Origin: Nostoc sp. NMS9
Lineage (GTDB): Bacteria > Cyanobacteriota > Cyanobacteriia > Cyanobacteriales > Nostocaceae
Direction of reading: 5' to 3'
Assembly: GCF_017114995.1 (NCBI RefSeq)
Contig: NZ_JABXKL010000091.1
Coordinates: 62,001 to 126,000, forward strand
DNA: 64,000 nucleotides
Shown here: positions 16,975 to 25,054 of the stretch, piece after piece
Layout: every line of letters begins with the position of its first letter
Position numbering within the stretch: position 1 is the stretch's first letter
Notes under the pieces: generated by a model
The model's database searches: none
What the model was told of the DNA's origin: nothing
The model's input: only the letters and a program-made list of their open reading frames with translations
Program-made: the position numbers and the translations under genes

Positions 16975-17172
16975 CTTACCTCTACCAAACTTACCAAGAC
17001 CAGAATCAAGATATCTATTAAGTTGGTTAATGTGTTCACGCTCGATTGACTTGACGTTCTTTAACTCAAAAACAAGCTGTCTATTGCCATAGCCTTGATA
17101 AATCTCTTGAAGAAAATCAATTGACCTATTATTGTAAAAAATTAGGTCTCGAATCAATCTTCCAGATTCTGT
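16975..17172 (-). pseudogene. Remnant of a PD-(D/E)XK-type nuclease domain
   Basis: On the minus strand, about 65 residues read TESGRLIRDLIFYNNRSIDF, then VFELKNVKSIEREHINQLNR and YLDSGLGKFG. The Asp in RDLIFYN, the ELK pair and the following Q-NRYL look like the core of a restriction-endonuclease-like fold. On both sides the frame passes into antisense of neighbouring genes, so only this island of the domain remains. It abuts the truncated start of the endonuclease-like ORF at 17219. Confidence 0.5.
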
Positions 17173-17218
17173 ACGACTCTGCTTTGCTAGCAAAGTCAAG
17201 GTCTGGTTTGGACTCCAA

Positions 17219-17788
17219 TTGGTTGAGGATGAGCAATTTTTTAGAGAGTGGCAAGATAACTTACCAGAAATCACTAACTCTCAAAAACAACAGCTTGACC
17301 GAGTTAAGGCAAGTTATGCTAATTTGCTCAAGTACCCTCCCCTGCTGGAAAACACTGTCAAGATGGTGCTGTTATCTCCCTTGTTGGATTTAGCAGACTT
17401 TTATCTATCTCCGTTTCATGTTAAATCAGAAAAATCTGTAGAAGTTTCGGCTGTTGATGAAGGCGTAAAAATCAAAGGGCAGATTGATATCTTAGTTTTG
17501 TTTGAACAGCTAGTAGTAGTAGTTATAGAGTCCAAACAAGCAGCTTTTTCCGTTGAGGTGGGCAAACCACAGATGCTAGCTTATATGCTGGCAAGTTCTA
17601 ACTCGGATAAACCAGTATATGGACTAATCTCTAATGGCAGTAGTTTTCTTTTTGTTAAATTAATTAAACAAGAAACACCAAAATATATATTATCTCGCTT
17701 GTTCTACATTTTCAATCCAGGTAATGAATTGTATACAGTTTTGAGTGTGTTGAAGTGTCTGGGTCAATTAGCGAGAAATGGCAGTTAG
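17219..17788 (+). CDS. PD-(D/E)XK-like protein ('restriction subunit R' type), 5' end doubtful
   Basis: 189 residues from TTG. KGQIDILVLFEQLVVVVIES followed by KQAAFSVEVG gives the Asp, Glu and Lys of a PD-(D/E)XK active site (about residues 87-111). The next part (PQMLAYMLA, GLISNGSSFLFVKL, LYTVLSVLKCLGQL) matches the cyanobacterial proteins usually labelled restriction endonuclease subunit R. Relatives begin about 20 residues earlier; the frame upstream reads FGLQ before the TTG, as expected, but then loses resemblance and meets a stop at 17135 without an ATG. The start is probably damaged by the junction with the minus-strand remnant. It is convergent with the AAA ATPase gene. Confidence 0.65.
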   Translation: MVEDEQFFREWQDNLPEITNSQKQQLDRVKASYANLLKYPPLLENTVKMVLLSPLLDLADFYLSPFHVKSEKSVEVSAVDEGVKIKGQIDILVLFEQLVVVVIESKQAAFSVEVGKPQMLAYMLASSNSDKPVYGLISNGSSFLFVKLIKQETPKYILSRLFYIFNPGNELYTVLSVLKCLGQLARNGS

Positions 17789-17856
17789 GAGAGTCTTCCT
17801 AAAATTATTTTCCCAAACTGCCAAAAGTAGCGATCGCCATTTTTCTCAGCCTATTG

Positions 17857-20301
17857 CTAATACAATCCCCATTCTAATTTCAGAGTTTCTAACTTAGGAT
17901 TCTTTACACTCATTCTCTGACACTCTTCTAAAAATTCCTTAACTTGTCCTTCATTAAGACTTAAACCACCATCTTGTAGATTATTGATGTAAGTAATCAC
18001 GTCTGAAGTTGTTAAAGACGAATTTATTTCTTCTAGAAGAATAGCATTTTTAACTTCCCGGCAAACCAACTCAATATCTGATGAAGTAAATCTCCCACTT
18101 TTATCTGCCAGAATTTCAAAGTTTACTAGCTGATTAATATCAATTCTTGACAAATAGTATTGGAATAAATTTTTTCTCTCTATTTGATCGGGCGGGAAAA
18201 CAGGAATCTTCCAATCTAATCTACCAGAACGCTTCAAAGCACTATCAATACCACTCAAATAATTAGTAGCAGCAATGACAATTACATCACTATTTTGCAG
18301 ATTATTTAGTTCTATGAGTAATTGGTTAATGGTCGCTTTTTGGTCTGTGTGTGCGTTGTCTTCATTGCGATTAAACCCAATACTGTCTAACTCATCAATG
18401 AATAAAAGTGAAGGAGCTTTTTTCTTAGCTTGAGCAAAGATATCTCGAATATTCTTTTGACTTTGCCCTATCCAAATACTGACAATATCGGCAGGAGAGA
18501 ACTTAAAGAAATATCTCCCAGACTCATTAGCAAAGGCATTTGCTAGTAAAGTTTTACCACATCCTGGTAAGCCATAGAAAAGAATTCCACCAATTGAACT
18601 CTTGTATCCTTTAGATTGCAGCTTCAGGAGTCTAGTTAGTTTCTCTTTTTCTTCATTCAGCCCTTGCACTTGGCTAAAGTCAAGTTTAAATTCTTTGACG
18701 CGGTTAGTAATTGGATATGCTTGTACTAAACTAGGTTTTTTAGCTCCATAATTAAAAGATGGATAGTCGATAGAGTCAAAGGATACTGGAACTAATTGGT
18801 GTTTTTCATAATCAGGAGCCATGATTACAACTTGGAAGCGATCGCCATAATATCCAGAAAACTTATATTCTAATATTTCCTTAGCTTTTTTCAGTTGGTA
18901 ATAGTTGCGCGCTATCTCAAAACCGGGAATTACCAACCAAAGACTTTCTAGTTTATTTGGCCATACTTTTGATTTCCTCAAAACTCTTTTAATTGAATCT
19001 AAAAAGAGATTGTTATCCTGAAATTCTTGGTATTTGAGAGTTTCTATCTCAACCACTACCTGATTTTCTACATAGACTTCTATGATTTCATTTTGGTACT
19101 CTTCATCATCTGATGTATCTTCATCGATTGTTTCTTCATCTCTAGAAGTTAACTCAACTTCACAGCCGATATTAGACAATCCATACCCTAGGCTTTCCAA
19201 AGTTTTAATAGCAAAATACTTAAGATAGATATATTCTTTACTTTCCTGCTGCCATTTTAGAGTGTAAAAGTGTTCAGCTTTCATCTTTAATAGCAACTGT
19301 GATTCAGCCTGTATTTGAGCTTTTTGTAATTCGACAAAGTAATCTTGTAAAGATACATCATCTTCCTCTATTTCATAATATGGAAGTTCCAGTAATAGAC
19401 GGAAATGGGCGTACACTTCCTCTTGATATTCAATAGACGCTTCATTTGGATATTTACACCTAAGAGTAAAAGTAAAAGGAATTTTACTAGCAACTCTATC
19501 TACCAAGTATCCTAAAGCATCTTCTTGTTGGTGAGCTTGGATTTCTAATGCTGATGGACAATGAAATAAAATAAAAAATTGTTCAGAATTATATTTATTG
19601 CCATATAGGGATATCTGTTCAAACTGCTGGTCGAATTTTTCAGAATCAAGCAACTCTAAACCAGTGTTACCAAGTATAATACTGGTCATAGTTGAGCGAT
19701 GAAACTGAAAAATGTTAGCATCAGAGATAGGCTTTTCTTGTTCATCTTCACAATCTCGATCTGAGGCAATATTTATAGGAATTTTCCTAGTGGCAGCTTT
19801 AGGGATACTATTGTACCCTCCATATTGATATTTTCTAATCAATTCATAATTAAATATTTTGACAACAATATCACAGAAGAAATCTTCTACTTGCGGAATC
19901 AAAAAGATACCTACTGGCTGGTGAGAATCTAAACATGCTTGAAATCGTTCATATTCTTGTTCAGAGCCAAAATCAAACAAGTAGTAGAAAAAATCATGTT
20001 TGACTGAAATTGCCTCTTTTAGTTTGTCTGAAATTGATTGAGACTCAGCAACTTCATTTGTTGGTTTTACACCTTTAAGAGAAATAGCTATTTTTGTATC
20101 TAACGGAATATGCAAATCCAACCGAGGATTTGCACAAAGTCCCAATTCATCAAGAGCAGTATTAAAATCATCTATGAATGATTGACTTCTACGCTGATAG
20201 CCAAACTGTTCTATGATAGTTTTGACCCGTAGGCTTTTTTGAGTTTTACCAGTTCTCTGAAGTTTATTTTTAATCGAACGTAAGTAGGCTGTATATGACA
20301 T
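17857..20301 (-). CDS. Large AAA ATPase with uncharacterised N-terminal region
   Basis: 814 residues from the ATG at 20301, chosen over one at 20337 because AGGA lies 8 bases before it. Layout: residues about 1-75 form a helical or winged-helix-like domain with FGYQRRSQSFIDDFNTALDE; 120-370 are unassigned; about 370-510 carry an acidic linker and alternating strands (EIIEVYVENQVVVEIETLK) that may be a degenerate nuclease-like fold. From 560 comes a FtsH/Cdc48-type AAA module: Walker A LFYGLPGCGKT, Walker B LLFIDELD, second region of homology with ATNYLSGIDSALKRSGRLDW. No protease or membrane segment is present. It probably remodels a protein or nucleic acid; an antiviral role is possible but unproven. 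Confidence 0.7.
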   Translation of the reverse strand: MSYTAYLRSIKNKLQRTGKTQKSLRVKTIIEQFGYQRRSQSFIDDFNTALDELGLCANPRLDLHIPLDTKIAISLKGVKPTNEVAESQSISDKLKEAISVKHDFFYYLFDFGSEQEYERFQACLDSHQPVGIFLIPQVEDFFCDIVVKIFNYELIRKYQYGGYNSIPKAATRKIPINIASDRDCEDEQEKPISDANIFQFHRSTMTSIILGNTGLELLDSEKFDQQFEQISLYGNKYNSEQFFILFHCPSALEIQAHQQEDALGYLVDRVASKIPFTFTLRCKYPNEASIEYQEEVYAHFRLLLELPYYEIEEDDVSLQDYFVELQKAQIQAESQLLLKMKAEHFYTLKWQQESKEYIYLKYFAIKTLESLGYGLSNIGCEVELTSRDEETIDEDTSDDEEYQNEIIEVYVENQVVVEIETLKYQEFQDNNLFLDSIKRVLRKSKVWPNKLESLWLVIPGFEIARNYYQLKKAKEILEYKFSGYYGDRFQVVIMAPDYEKHQLVPVSFDSIDYPSFNYGAKKPSLVQAYPITNRVKEFKLDFSQVQGLNEEKEKLTRLLKLQSKGYKSSIGGILFYGLPGCGKTLLANAFANESGRYFFKFSPADIVSIWIGQSQKNIRDIFAQAKKKAPSLLFIDELDSIGFNRNEDNAHTDQKATINQLLIELNNLQNSDVIVIAATNYLSGIDSALKRSGRLDWKIPVFPPDQIERKNLFQYYLSRIDINQLVNFEILADKSGRFTSSDIELVCREVKNAILLEEINSSLTTSDVITYINNLQDGGLSLNEGQVKEFLEECQRMSVKNPKLETLKLEWGLY

Positions 20302-20547
20302 TTTGTGTCCTATTACTTGAATCGGGTTAATTAGCATCTCAAGGAAACTAAATATATAGTTCCCTAAGTTGCATATCCAGCTAACTCACACAAGCGATGT
20401 CTTTTGACTTGCTGCTTCGATCTACGCTTTCCAAAGGTAGAGACTCATTTGATGAGACTAAATATTTTTGTACAGGAGTACGATAAATAATCATGCACGA
20501 CCCATCGCAACAGTCGGATTAGTGCGGGATTAAGCGGAGGTTCAGTA

Positions 20548-21456
20548 GTGTTTGAAATCAACAGGCGGCGGAGTAACTCGAGATGGAACATCACCGAAGA
20601 CTTGGCTGGGTATATGTTCATGATGCCCACAATTCTAGTTTTGGGAACTTTTGTAGTCTTACCTATTCTCTACGCCGTTTTTCTTTCCTTGCAAAAAGTC
20701 CAACTTCTTGGCGGTATTGAGTACGAATTCATTGGTTTTCGCAACTTCACACGATTAGCTGAAGATGAAAGGGTTTGGATTGCTTTGAGAAACACAGCCG
20801 AATATGTAGCCATTGTTGTGCCAACTCAAACTATTCTGGCTTTAATTCTGGCAGTAACTCTAAATTCTGGGATTTGCGGTAAAAACTGGTGGCGCATCCT
20901 CTATTTTTTGCCAACAGTCACTTCTTCAGCAGTGCTGACACTCATCTTTATATGGATTTATAACACTGATGGGCTACTAAACGATTTTCTCGCCTTTGTG
21001 GGGCTACCTACTTATAACTGGTTGGGCGATCCAGCAGTTGCGCTCAAAGGAATTATGATCATGAACATTTGGTCAACTGCGCCGTTTTTTATGGTGATTT
21101 ATCTGGCTGCGTTGCAAGATATACCCCAAACACTTTACGAGGCCGCGGAACTTGATGGCGCAAATGGATGGCAGCAATTTATCCACGTTACTCTTCCCTT
21201 GCTTAAGCCTGTAACCTTCTTTGTGGCGACAGTGGGGGTAATTGGGACTTTTCAACTTTTTGACCAGTCTTACATCTTCTCTGGCGGTACTGGCGGACCA
21301 AACAACGCTACCTTAACTGTGGTGCTGCTGATTTATCAAGCTGTATTTCGGAATTTACAAATGGGATATGCAGCTGCGATCGCATTTTTGTTAACAGCAG
21401 TGATCATTGCCATCACTTTGATTCAGCGGCGACTTTTCGGAGGCGAACGAATTTGA
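20548..21456 (+). CDS. Sugar ABC transporter permease (MalF/UgpA type)
   Basis: 302 residues from GTG, with GGAGG 7 bases upstream. Six membrane segments and the cytoplasmic EAA loop (YEAAELDGANGWQQFIHVTL, about residues 196-215) mark a binding-protein-dependent permease. The stop overlaps the next gene's start by four bases, so they are translated together. It forms the membrane channel with the second permease for the binding protein at 15700. No ATPase gene is present; in cyanobacteria a shared MsmK-like ATPase often serves several such systems. Confidence 0.9.
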   Translation: MFEINRRRSNSRWNITEDLAGYMFMMPTILVLGTFVVLPILYAVFLSLQKVQLLGGIEYEFIGFRNFTRLAEDERVWIALRNTAEYVAIVVPTQTILALILAVTLNSGICGKNWWRILYFLPTVTSSAVLTLIFIWIYNTDGLLNDFLAFVGLPTYNWLGDPAVALKGIMIMNIWSTAPFFMVIYLAALQDIPQTLYEAAELDGANGWQQFIHVTLPLLKPVTFFVATVGVIGTFQLFDQSYIFSGGTGGPNNATLTVVLLIYQAVFRNLQMGYAAAIAFLLTAVIIAITLIQRRLFGGERI

Positions 21457-22289
21457 CTAACACCTCTGGCTTATCCTGGCTCAAAGCCCTGTTGTACATC
21501 TTGCTGACACTTTATGCCATCATTACCCTAATTCCCTTTCTCTGGGCACTTTCAGCATCATTTAAGCCACTAACAGAGATTGTCAGTGGTGAACCCAACT
21601 TTCTCCCCAAGAATTTTACTCTTGACAACTACAGGCAAATCTTTCTCCAAGAACCGCTATTTTGGCGCTGGTTGTTCAACAGTATAGCGATCGCCGTCAG
21701 CATTACGCTTTTAAACTTGTTGTTAAATTCAATGGCTGGTTATGCCTTGGCAAGACTGCGCTTTGTGGGCAAGCACTTTTGGTTATTCCTAATTTTGGCA
21801 GTACTAGCAGTACCGACGCAAATCACCCTGATTCCCACATTTTTGATTTTGAAAGCGATCGGCTGGCTGAATTCTTATCAAGGCATGATTGTACCTAGCA
21901 TGGTTAATGCCACTTTTATCTTCATGATGCGGCAATTTTTCGTTAATTTTCCTAAAGAACTAGAAGAAGCAGCGCAACTAGATGGCTTGAATACCTTTGG
22001 AATTTTTCGACATATTGTCTTACCTTTGGCAAAACCAGCACTAGCAGCACAGGCAGTTTTTGTGTTCATGGGGAGTTGGAATAATTTTTTACTGCCTATA
22101 GTTATCCTATTTGACCCAGAAATGTTTACCCTTCCTTTGGGGCTGAACACCTTCAAAGGTCAATACATCAGCTATTGGAATTACATTATGGCGGCTTCTA
22201 TGGTCTTTACCCTGCCAGCTTTAGGTATTTATGCCTTTTTTAATCGTTACTTTATTCAAAGCGTCACCTTTACCGGGGGAAAAGGTTAA
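21453..22289 (+). CDS. Sugar ABC transporter permease (MalG/UgpE type)
   Basis: 278 residues from TTG at 21453, overlapping the previous gene's stop. It has the six segments of the MalG type and the EAA loop KELEEAAQLDGLNTFGIFRH (about residues 169-188). The C-terminus FNRYFIQSVTFTGGKG is the usual short tail of this family. It is the second channel subunit for the system at 15700-22289 and the last gene of this operon; a repeat block follows. Confidence 0.9.
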   Translation: MTNTSGLSWLKALLYILLTLYAIITLIPFLWALSASFKPLTEIVSGEPNFLPKNFTLDNYRQIFLQEPLFWRWLFNSIAIAVSITLLNLLLNSMAGYALARLRFVGKHFWLFLILAVLAVPTQITLIPTFLILKAIGWLNSYQGMIVPSMVNATFIFMMRQFFVNFPKELEEAAQLDGLNTFGIFRHIVLPLAKPALAAQAVFVFMGSWNNFLLPIVILFDPEMFTLPLGLNTFKGQYISYWNYIMAASMVFTLPALGIYAFFNRYFIQSVTFTGGKG

Positions 22290-22415
22290 TAGGTATTAGG
22301 GCATTGGGCGTTAATTATTCTCCTTTGCTCTCTCTGTTCCCCATGCCCGATTCCTTAGACCCCAGAACCCATTCTCCATGCCCTATGCCCCATGCCCCAT
22401 TCCTCAAACAGTATT
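22288..22415. repeat. Dispersed CATGCCC / GGGCATTGG repeat block
   Basis: Purine-rich GGGCATTGGG units followed by CCCCATGCCC-type units, similar to other blocks in the window at 23345, 56393 and 59633. It fills most of the space between the permease operon and the small gene at 22493. Confidence 0.7.
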
Positions 22416-22492
22416 TTGGGCAACAAATTGCACTCCTAACGTGATATTGGTATTACAGCGACTCAATCTCTATCTATCAGTAAACAAGCATT

Positions 22493-22708
22493 ATGGGTTT
22501 TGCAGACCTATCGATCGCAGAGATAGCAGCCGACTACAGTATTCCTGTAGAACAAGTGTTTTCTCTGTGCAACCAACTGGGAATCGCCTACAAACACCAA
22601 AAGACCCGTTTGGCGTTAGAAGATGCAAAGGCAATTATTTCCCAAATATCATCTGAAATACGCCCCAATGGTACTAACGACTTGGTGGGTGATCACGAAG
22701 TCACCTGA
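22493..22708 (+). CDS. Small conserved cyanobacterial protein, HTH/IF2_N-like
   Basis: 71 residues. The sequence DLSIAEIAADYSIPVEQVFS and LGIAYKHQKTRLALEDAKAI resembles the small helical domain found at the N-terminus of translation factor IF-2 and in MerR-like DNA-binding folds. No other domain is attached. It lies 130 bases upstream of psbV on the same strand, an arrangement I believe is recurrent in Nostocales, so it could be cotranscribed. Its function is unknown; binding to nucleic acid is a guess from the fold. Confidence 0.65.
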   Translation: MGFADLSIAEIAADYSIPVEQVFSLCNQLGIAYKHQKTRLALEDAKAIISQISSEIRPNGTNDLVGDHEVT

Positions 22709-22841
22709 AGGGTTATCTCAGAACTTTGGCTAATAACTGATAGCTAATGATAAAAAACAATGAATCATTAGCAATTAGCAGCTTGGAGATTGAGAATCGC
22801 GTTCTTAGCTGTGTTGAGCGTCAAAATCTTTAAGGGGAAAC

Positions 22842-23333
22842 ATGTTTATAAAACTAATTGGCGTTGTTGTGGCTACTGTTTTACTCTCGTTTCAGTTGAT
22901 TGTCGGTAGCGCGACAGCAGTGGAACTAGACGAAGCTACCCGAACAGTGCCATTAAATACTCAGGGTGATACCGTTGTACTCAGCCTTAAACAAGTCAAA
23001 GAAGGCAAACGCTTATTTAATTACGCTTGCGCCCAATGTCATGCTGGTGGAGTTACCAAGACAAACCAAAACGTGGGACTCACTCCAGACGACTTGGCAC
23101 TGGCAACACCTAACCGTAACAACATTGAAGGTTTAGTAGATTACCTGAAAAATCCCACTACTTACGACGGAGAAGAAGAGATTTCCGAAATACACCCCAG
23201 TCTCAAAAGCGCAGATATTTTCACAGCAGTGCGAAATCTGACGGATGATGATTTGGAGGCGATCGCCGGTCATATTCTCTTACAACCCAAAATCGTTGGT
23301 ACTAAGTGGGGAGGCGGAAAAATCTATTACTAA
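22842..23333 (+). CDS. psbV: Photosystem II cytochrome c-550
   Basis: 163 residues. A signal peptide (hydrophobic 3-22, ending GSATAVE) directs it to the thylakoid lumen. The covalent haem site CAQCH is near residues 63-67 and the second axial histidine lies in EIHPSLKSAD, giving the bis-His coordination of this family. The C-terminus GTKWGGGKIYY is diagnostic for PsbV. It is an extrinsic subunit that stabilises the oxygen-evolving complex of photosystem II. Complete and typical. Confidence 0.97.
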   Translation: MFIKLIGVVVATVLLSFQLIVGSATAVELDEATRTVPLNTQGDTVVLSLKQVKEGKRLFNYACAQCHAGGVTKTNQNVGLTPDDLALATPNRNNIEGLVDYLKNPTTYDGEEEISEIHPSLKSADIFTAVRNLTDDDLEAIAGHILLQPKIVGTKWGGGKIYY

Positions 23334-23344
23334 ATCCCGGAACT

Positions 23345-23455
23345 AAGTCATTGGGAATAGGGCATTGGGCATTGGGAATAGGGCATTGGGAAGAATTTAG
23401 TCCCCATTCCCCATTCCTTATTCCCCATTACCTATTCCCCATTTACTACTGATTG
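23345..23455. repeat. Dispersed GGGCATTGGGAATA repeat with inverted half
   Basis: Tandem GGGAATAGGGCATTGGG-like units are followed by CCCCATTCC units that could pair with them. The block lies between psbV and the petE promoter and may act as terminator for psbV. Confidence 0.7.
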
Positions 23456-23506
23456 GACAGCTTTTTGCAATAAATTGCTCTCCATTATTAAAAAAAAAAT
23501 GGATCT

Positions 23507-23543
23507 ATGACAGATTGTCATACTTTGGTGTTGATTTTATTTA
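23507..23543 (+). promoter_or_regulatory. Possible petE promoter with overlapping palindrome
   Basis: TTGTCA at 23515-23520 and TATTTA at 23538-23543 are 17 bases apart, 40 bases before the petE start. The -35 hexamer lies inside the perfect palindrome ATGACA-GAT-TGTCAT (23507-23521), which could be an operator for a copper-dependent repressor; plastocyanin expression is copper-regulated in cyanobacteria. This is inference from position. Confidence 0.4.
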
Positions 23544-23583
23544 AAATGAGAAAGGGAAAAAAATTGTTTGTTAGGAGAGAGCT

Positions 23584-24003
23584 ATGAAATTAATTTCGGC
23601 AAGCTGGCGACGCCTTAGTTTAGCTGTGTTGACAATCCTTTTAGTTGTTAGCAGCTTTGCTGTTTTTACTCCCAGTGCTTCAGCTGAAACCTACAAGGTG
23701 AAATTGGGTAGCGATAAAGGAATGCTGGCATTTGAACCGAAAAAGTTGACAATTAAACCAGGTGACACTATTGAATGGGTGAACAATAAAGTTCCTCCCC
23801 ATAATGTTGTGTTTGATGCTGCCAAAAACCCCACTAAGAGCGCCGATTTAGCTAAATCTCTGTCTCACAAGAAGTTGCTCATGAGTCCTGGTCAAAAGGA
23901 AACAACCACCTTTGCAGCAGACGCACCTGCTGGTGACTACACCTTCTACTGTGAACCTCACCGTGGTGCTGGCATGGTTGGTACAATTACTGTCCAAGGC
24001 TAG
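23584..24003 (+). CDS. petE: Plastocyanin
   Basis: 139 residues. The N-terminal signal peptide ends around SASAETYKVKLGSDKG. The type I copper ligands are all visible: His in VPPHNVVFD and the Cys-His-Met set in YTFYCEPHRGAGMVG. The protein carries electrons in the thylakoid lumen from cytochrome b6f to photosystem I. TTAGGAGAGAGCT before the ATG gives a strong ribosome site. The functional alternative, a cytochrome c6, is encoded just downstream at 24247. Confidence 0.97.
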   Translation: MKLISASWRRLSLAVLTILLVVSSFAVFTPSASAETYKVKLGSDKGMLAFEPKKLTIKPGDTIEWVNNKVPPHNVVFDAAKNPTKSADLAKSLSHKKLLMSPGQKETTTFAADAPAGDYTFYCEPHRGAGMVGTITVQG

Positions 24004-24246
24004 AAACACCAGCGTTTCACACAAGAGATTACTCAGTGAAATTAGCTCATAGCAACACGCCACACTCCTAGAGTGACGCACAAAATACACAGATGGCGGT
24101 AACTAGTTCTATCCTTCCCTAAGATGCTAAACAATCTGTAGCGATCAAGGAGTGAACTCGTTACCGCCAATTTTGATCAAATTTGACTTAATCAGGGATT
24201 AATCGCGTTTATACTCTTGCTGGAGGCTTGTTGCGAGGAAATTCTG

Positions 24247-24591
24247 TTGAGAATACTTTTATTAATTCTACTGTCGGCGATCGCCCTATTCAAATTCACA
24301 TTCATTAGTCCAGCACTAGCTGCCGAAACATCCAACGGTGCTAAAATTTTCGAGGCTAACTGCGCTTCTTGCCATATAGGTGGCGGTAACATCCTTATCA
24401 GCCAGAAAACCTTGAAAAAGGAAGCATTGTCAAAGTACCTAGAAAATTACAATCAAGACTCAATCCAGGCGATTATCCACCAAGTGCAAAATGGTAAAAA
24501 TGCCATGCCTGCCTTTAAAAGTAAGTTAAGTCCTGAGGAGATTTTAGAGGTAGCTGATTACGTTTTTCAAAATGCAGAACAAGGCTGGTAA
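24247..24591 (+). CDS. petJ: Cytochrome c6 (c-553)
   Basis: 114 residues from TTG at 24247, chosen because AGGAAA precedes it and it leaves a normal signal peptide (ending SPALAAET). There is no ATG start. The haem-binding CASCH is near residues 45-49 and the axial methionine is in NAMPAFKSKL; the tail AEQGW matches cytochrome c6 proteins. It can replace plastocyanin between cytochrome b6f and photosystem I when copper is scarce. Some residues after the haem site (GGGNILISQKTLKKEAL) fit the c6 rather than the cM family. Being next to petE suggests joint copper control. Confidence 0.9.
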   Translation: MRILLLILLSAIALFKFTFISPALAAETSNGAKIFEANCASCHIGGGNILISQKTLKKEALSKYLENYNQDSIQAIIHQVQNGKNAMPAFKSKLSPEEILEVADYVFQNAEQGW

Positions 24592-25054
24592 AGTAGCTAT
24601 ACCGTCTAGTTTTTGTAGGGTGAGCGTTTATCTATCTTTAGTTAATAGCCAGCTAGACGCTCATCCCACAACATAGGAGAATTTATTTATTGGAAATCCC
24701 TCAGTGCATTTCCTTCTTGGAACCTTTTAACGAACTTCTAAGTTAAATATTATGGATGACGAACTAGCGATCGCTAATTCGTCAACTACTAAAAAGAATA
24801 TTTTAAACCCAAAACCATGATGTAGAGACGCGATTTATCGCGTCTTGAAACTACACCAATAACCTTTAACCCAAACGGATTGTATTTTAAACAGGACTTA
24901 TCAAACAATAGTCGAAAAGAATGATTTTCAGGTAAGGACAATAACCTGCGGGTACTCCAATTAAGAACTCGCAGAGTAGCCGCTTGTTTATCAGACACTG
25001 CGAATGCGTCTAGATAAATTACCCTTACCTGAATCCAAAATCATCAGCAGGTGA
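24592..25054. other. Intergenic region with small inverted repeats
   Basis: 463 bases. 24826-24845 is a perfect 9-bp palindrome (AGACGCGAT-TT-ATCGCGTCT), a dispersed cyanobacterial type. Around 24613-24671 a TTGTAGGGTGAGCGT copy faces its imperfect complement. A 69-codon minus-strand frame (24789-24998) overlaps the palindrome and reads like other repeat-borne frames, so I do not call it a gene. Confidence 0.5.

Noticed and set aside
24789..24998. 69-codon minus-strand frame after petJ
   Set aside because: Overlaps a dispersed palindrome, lacks a ribosome site and reads like repeat-borne sequence.
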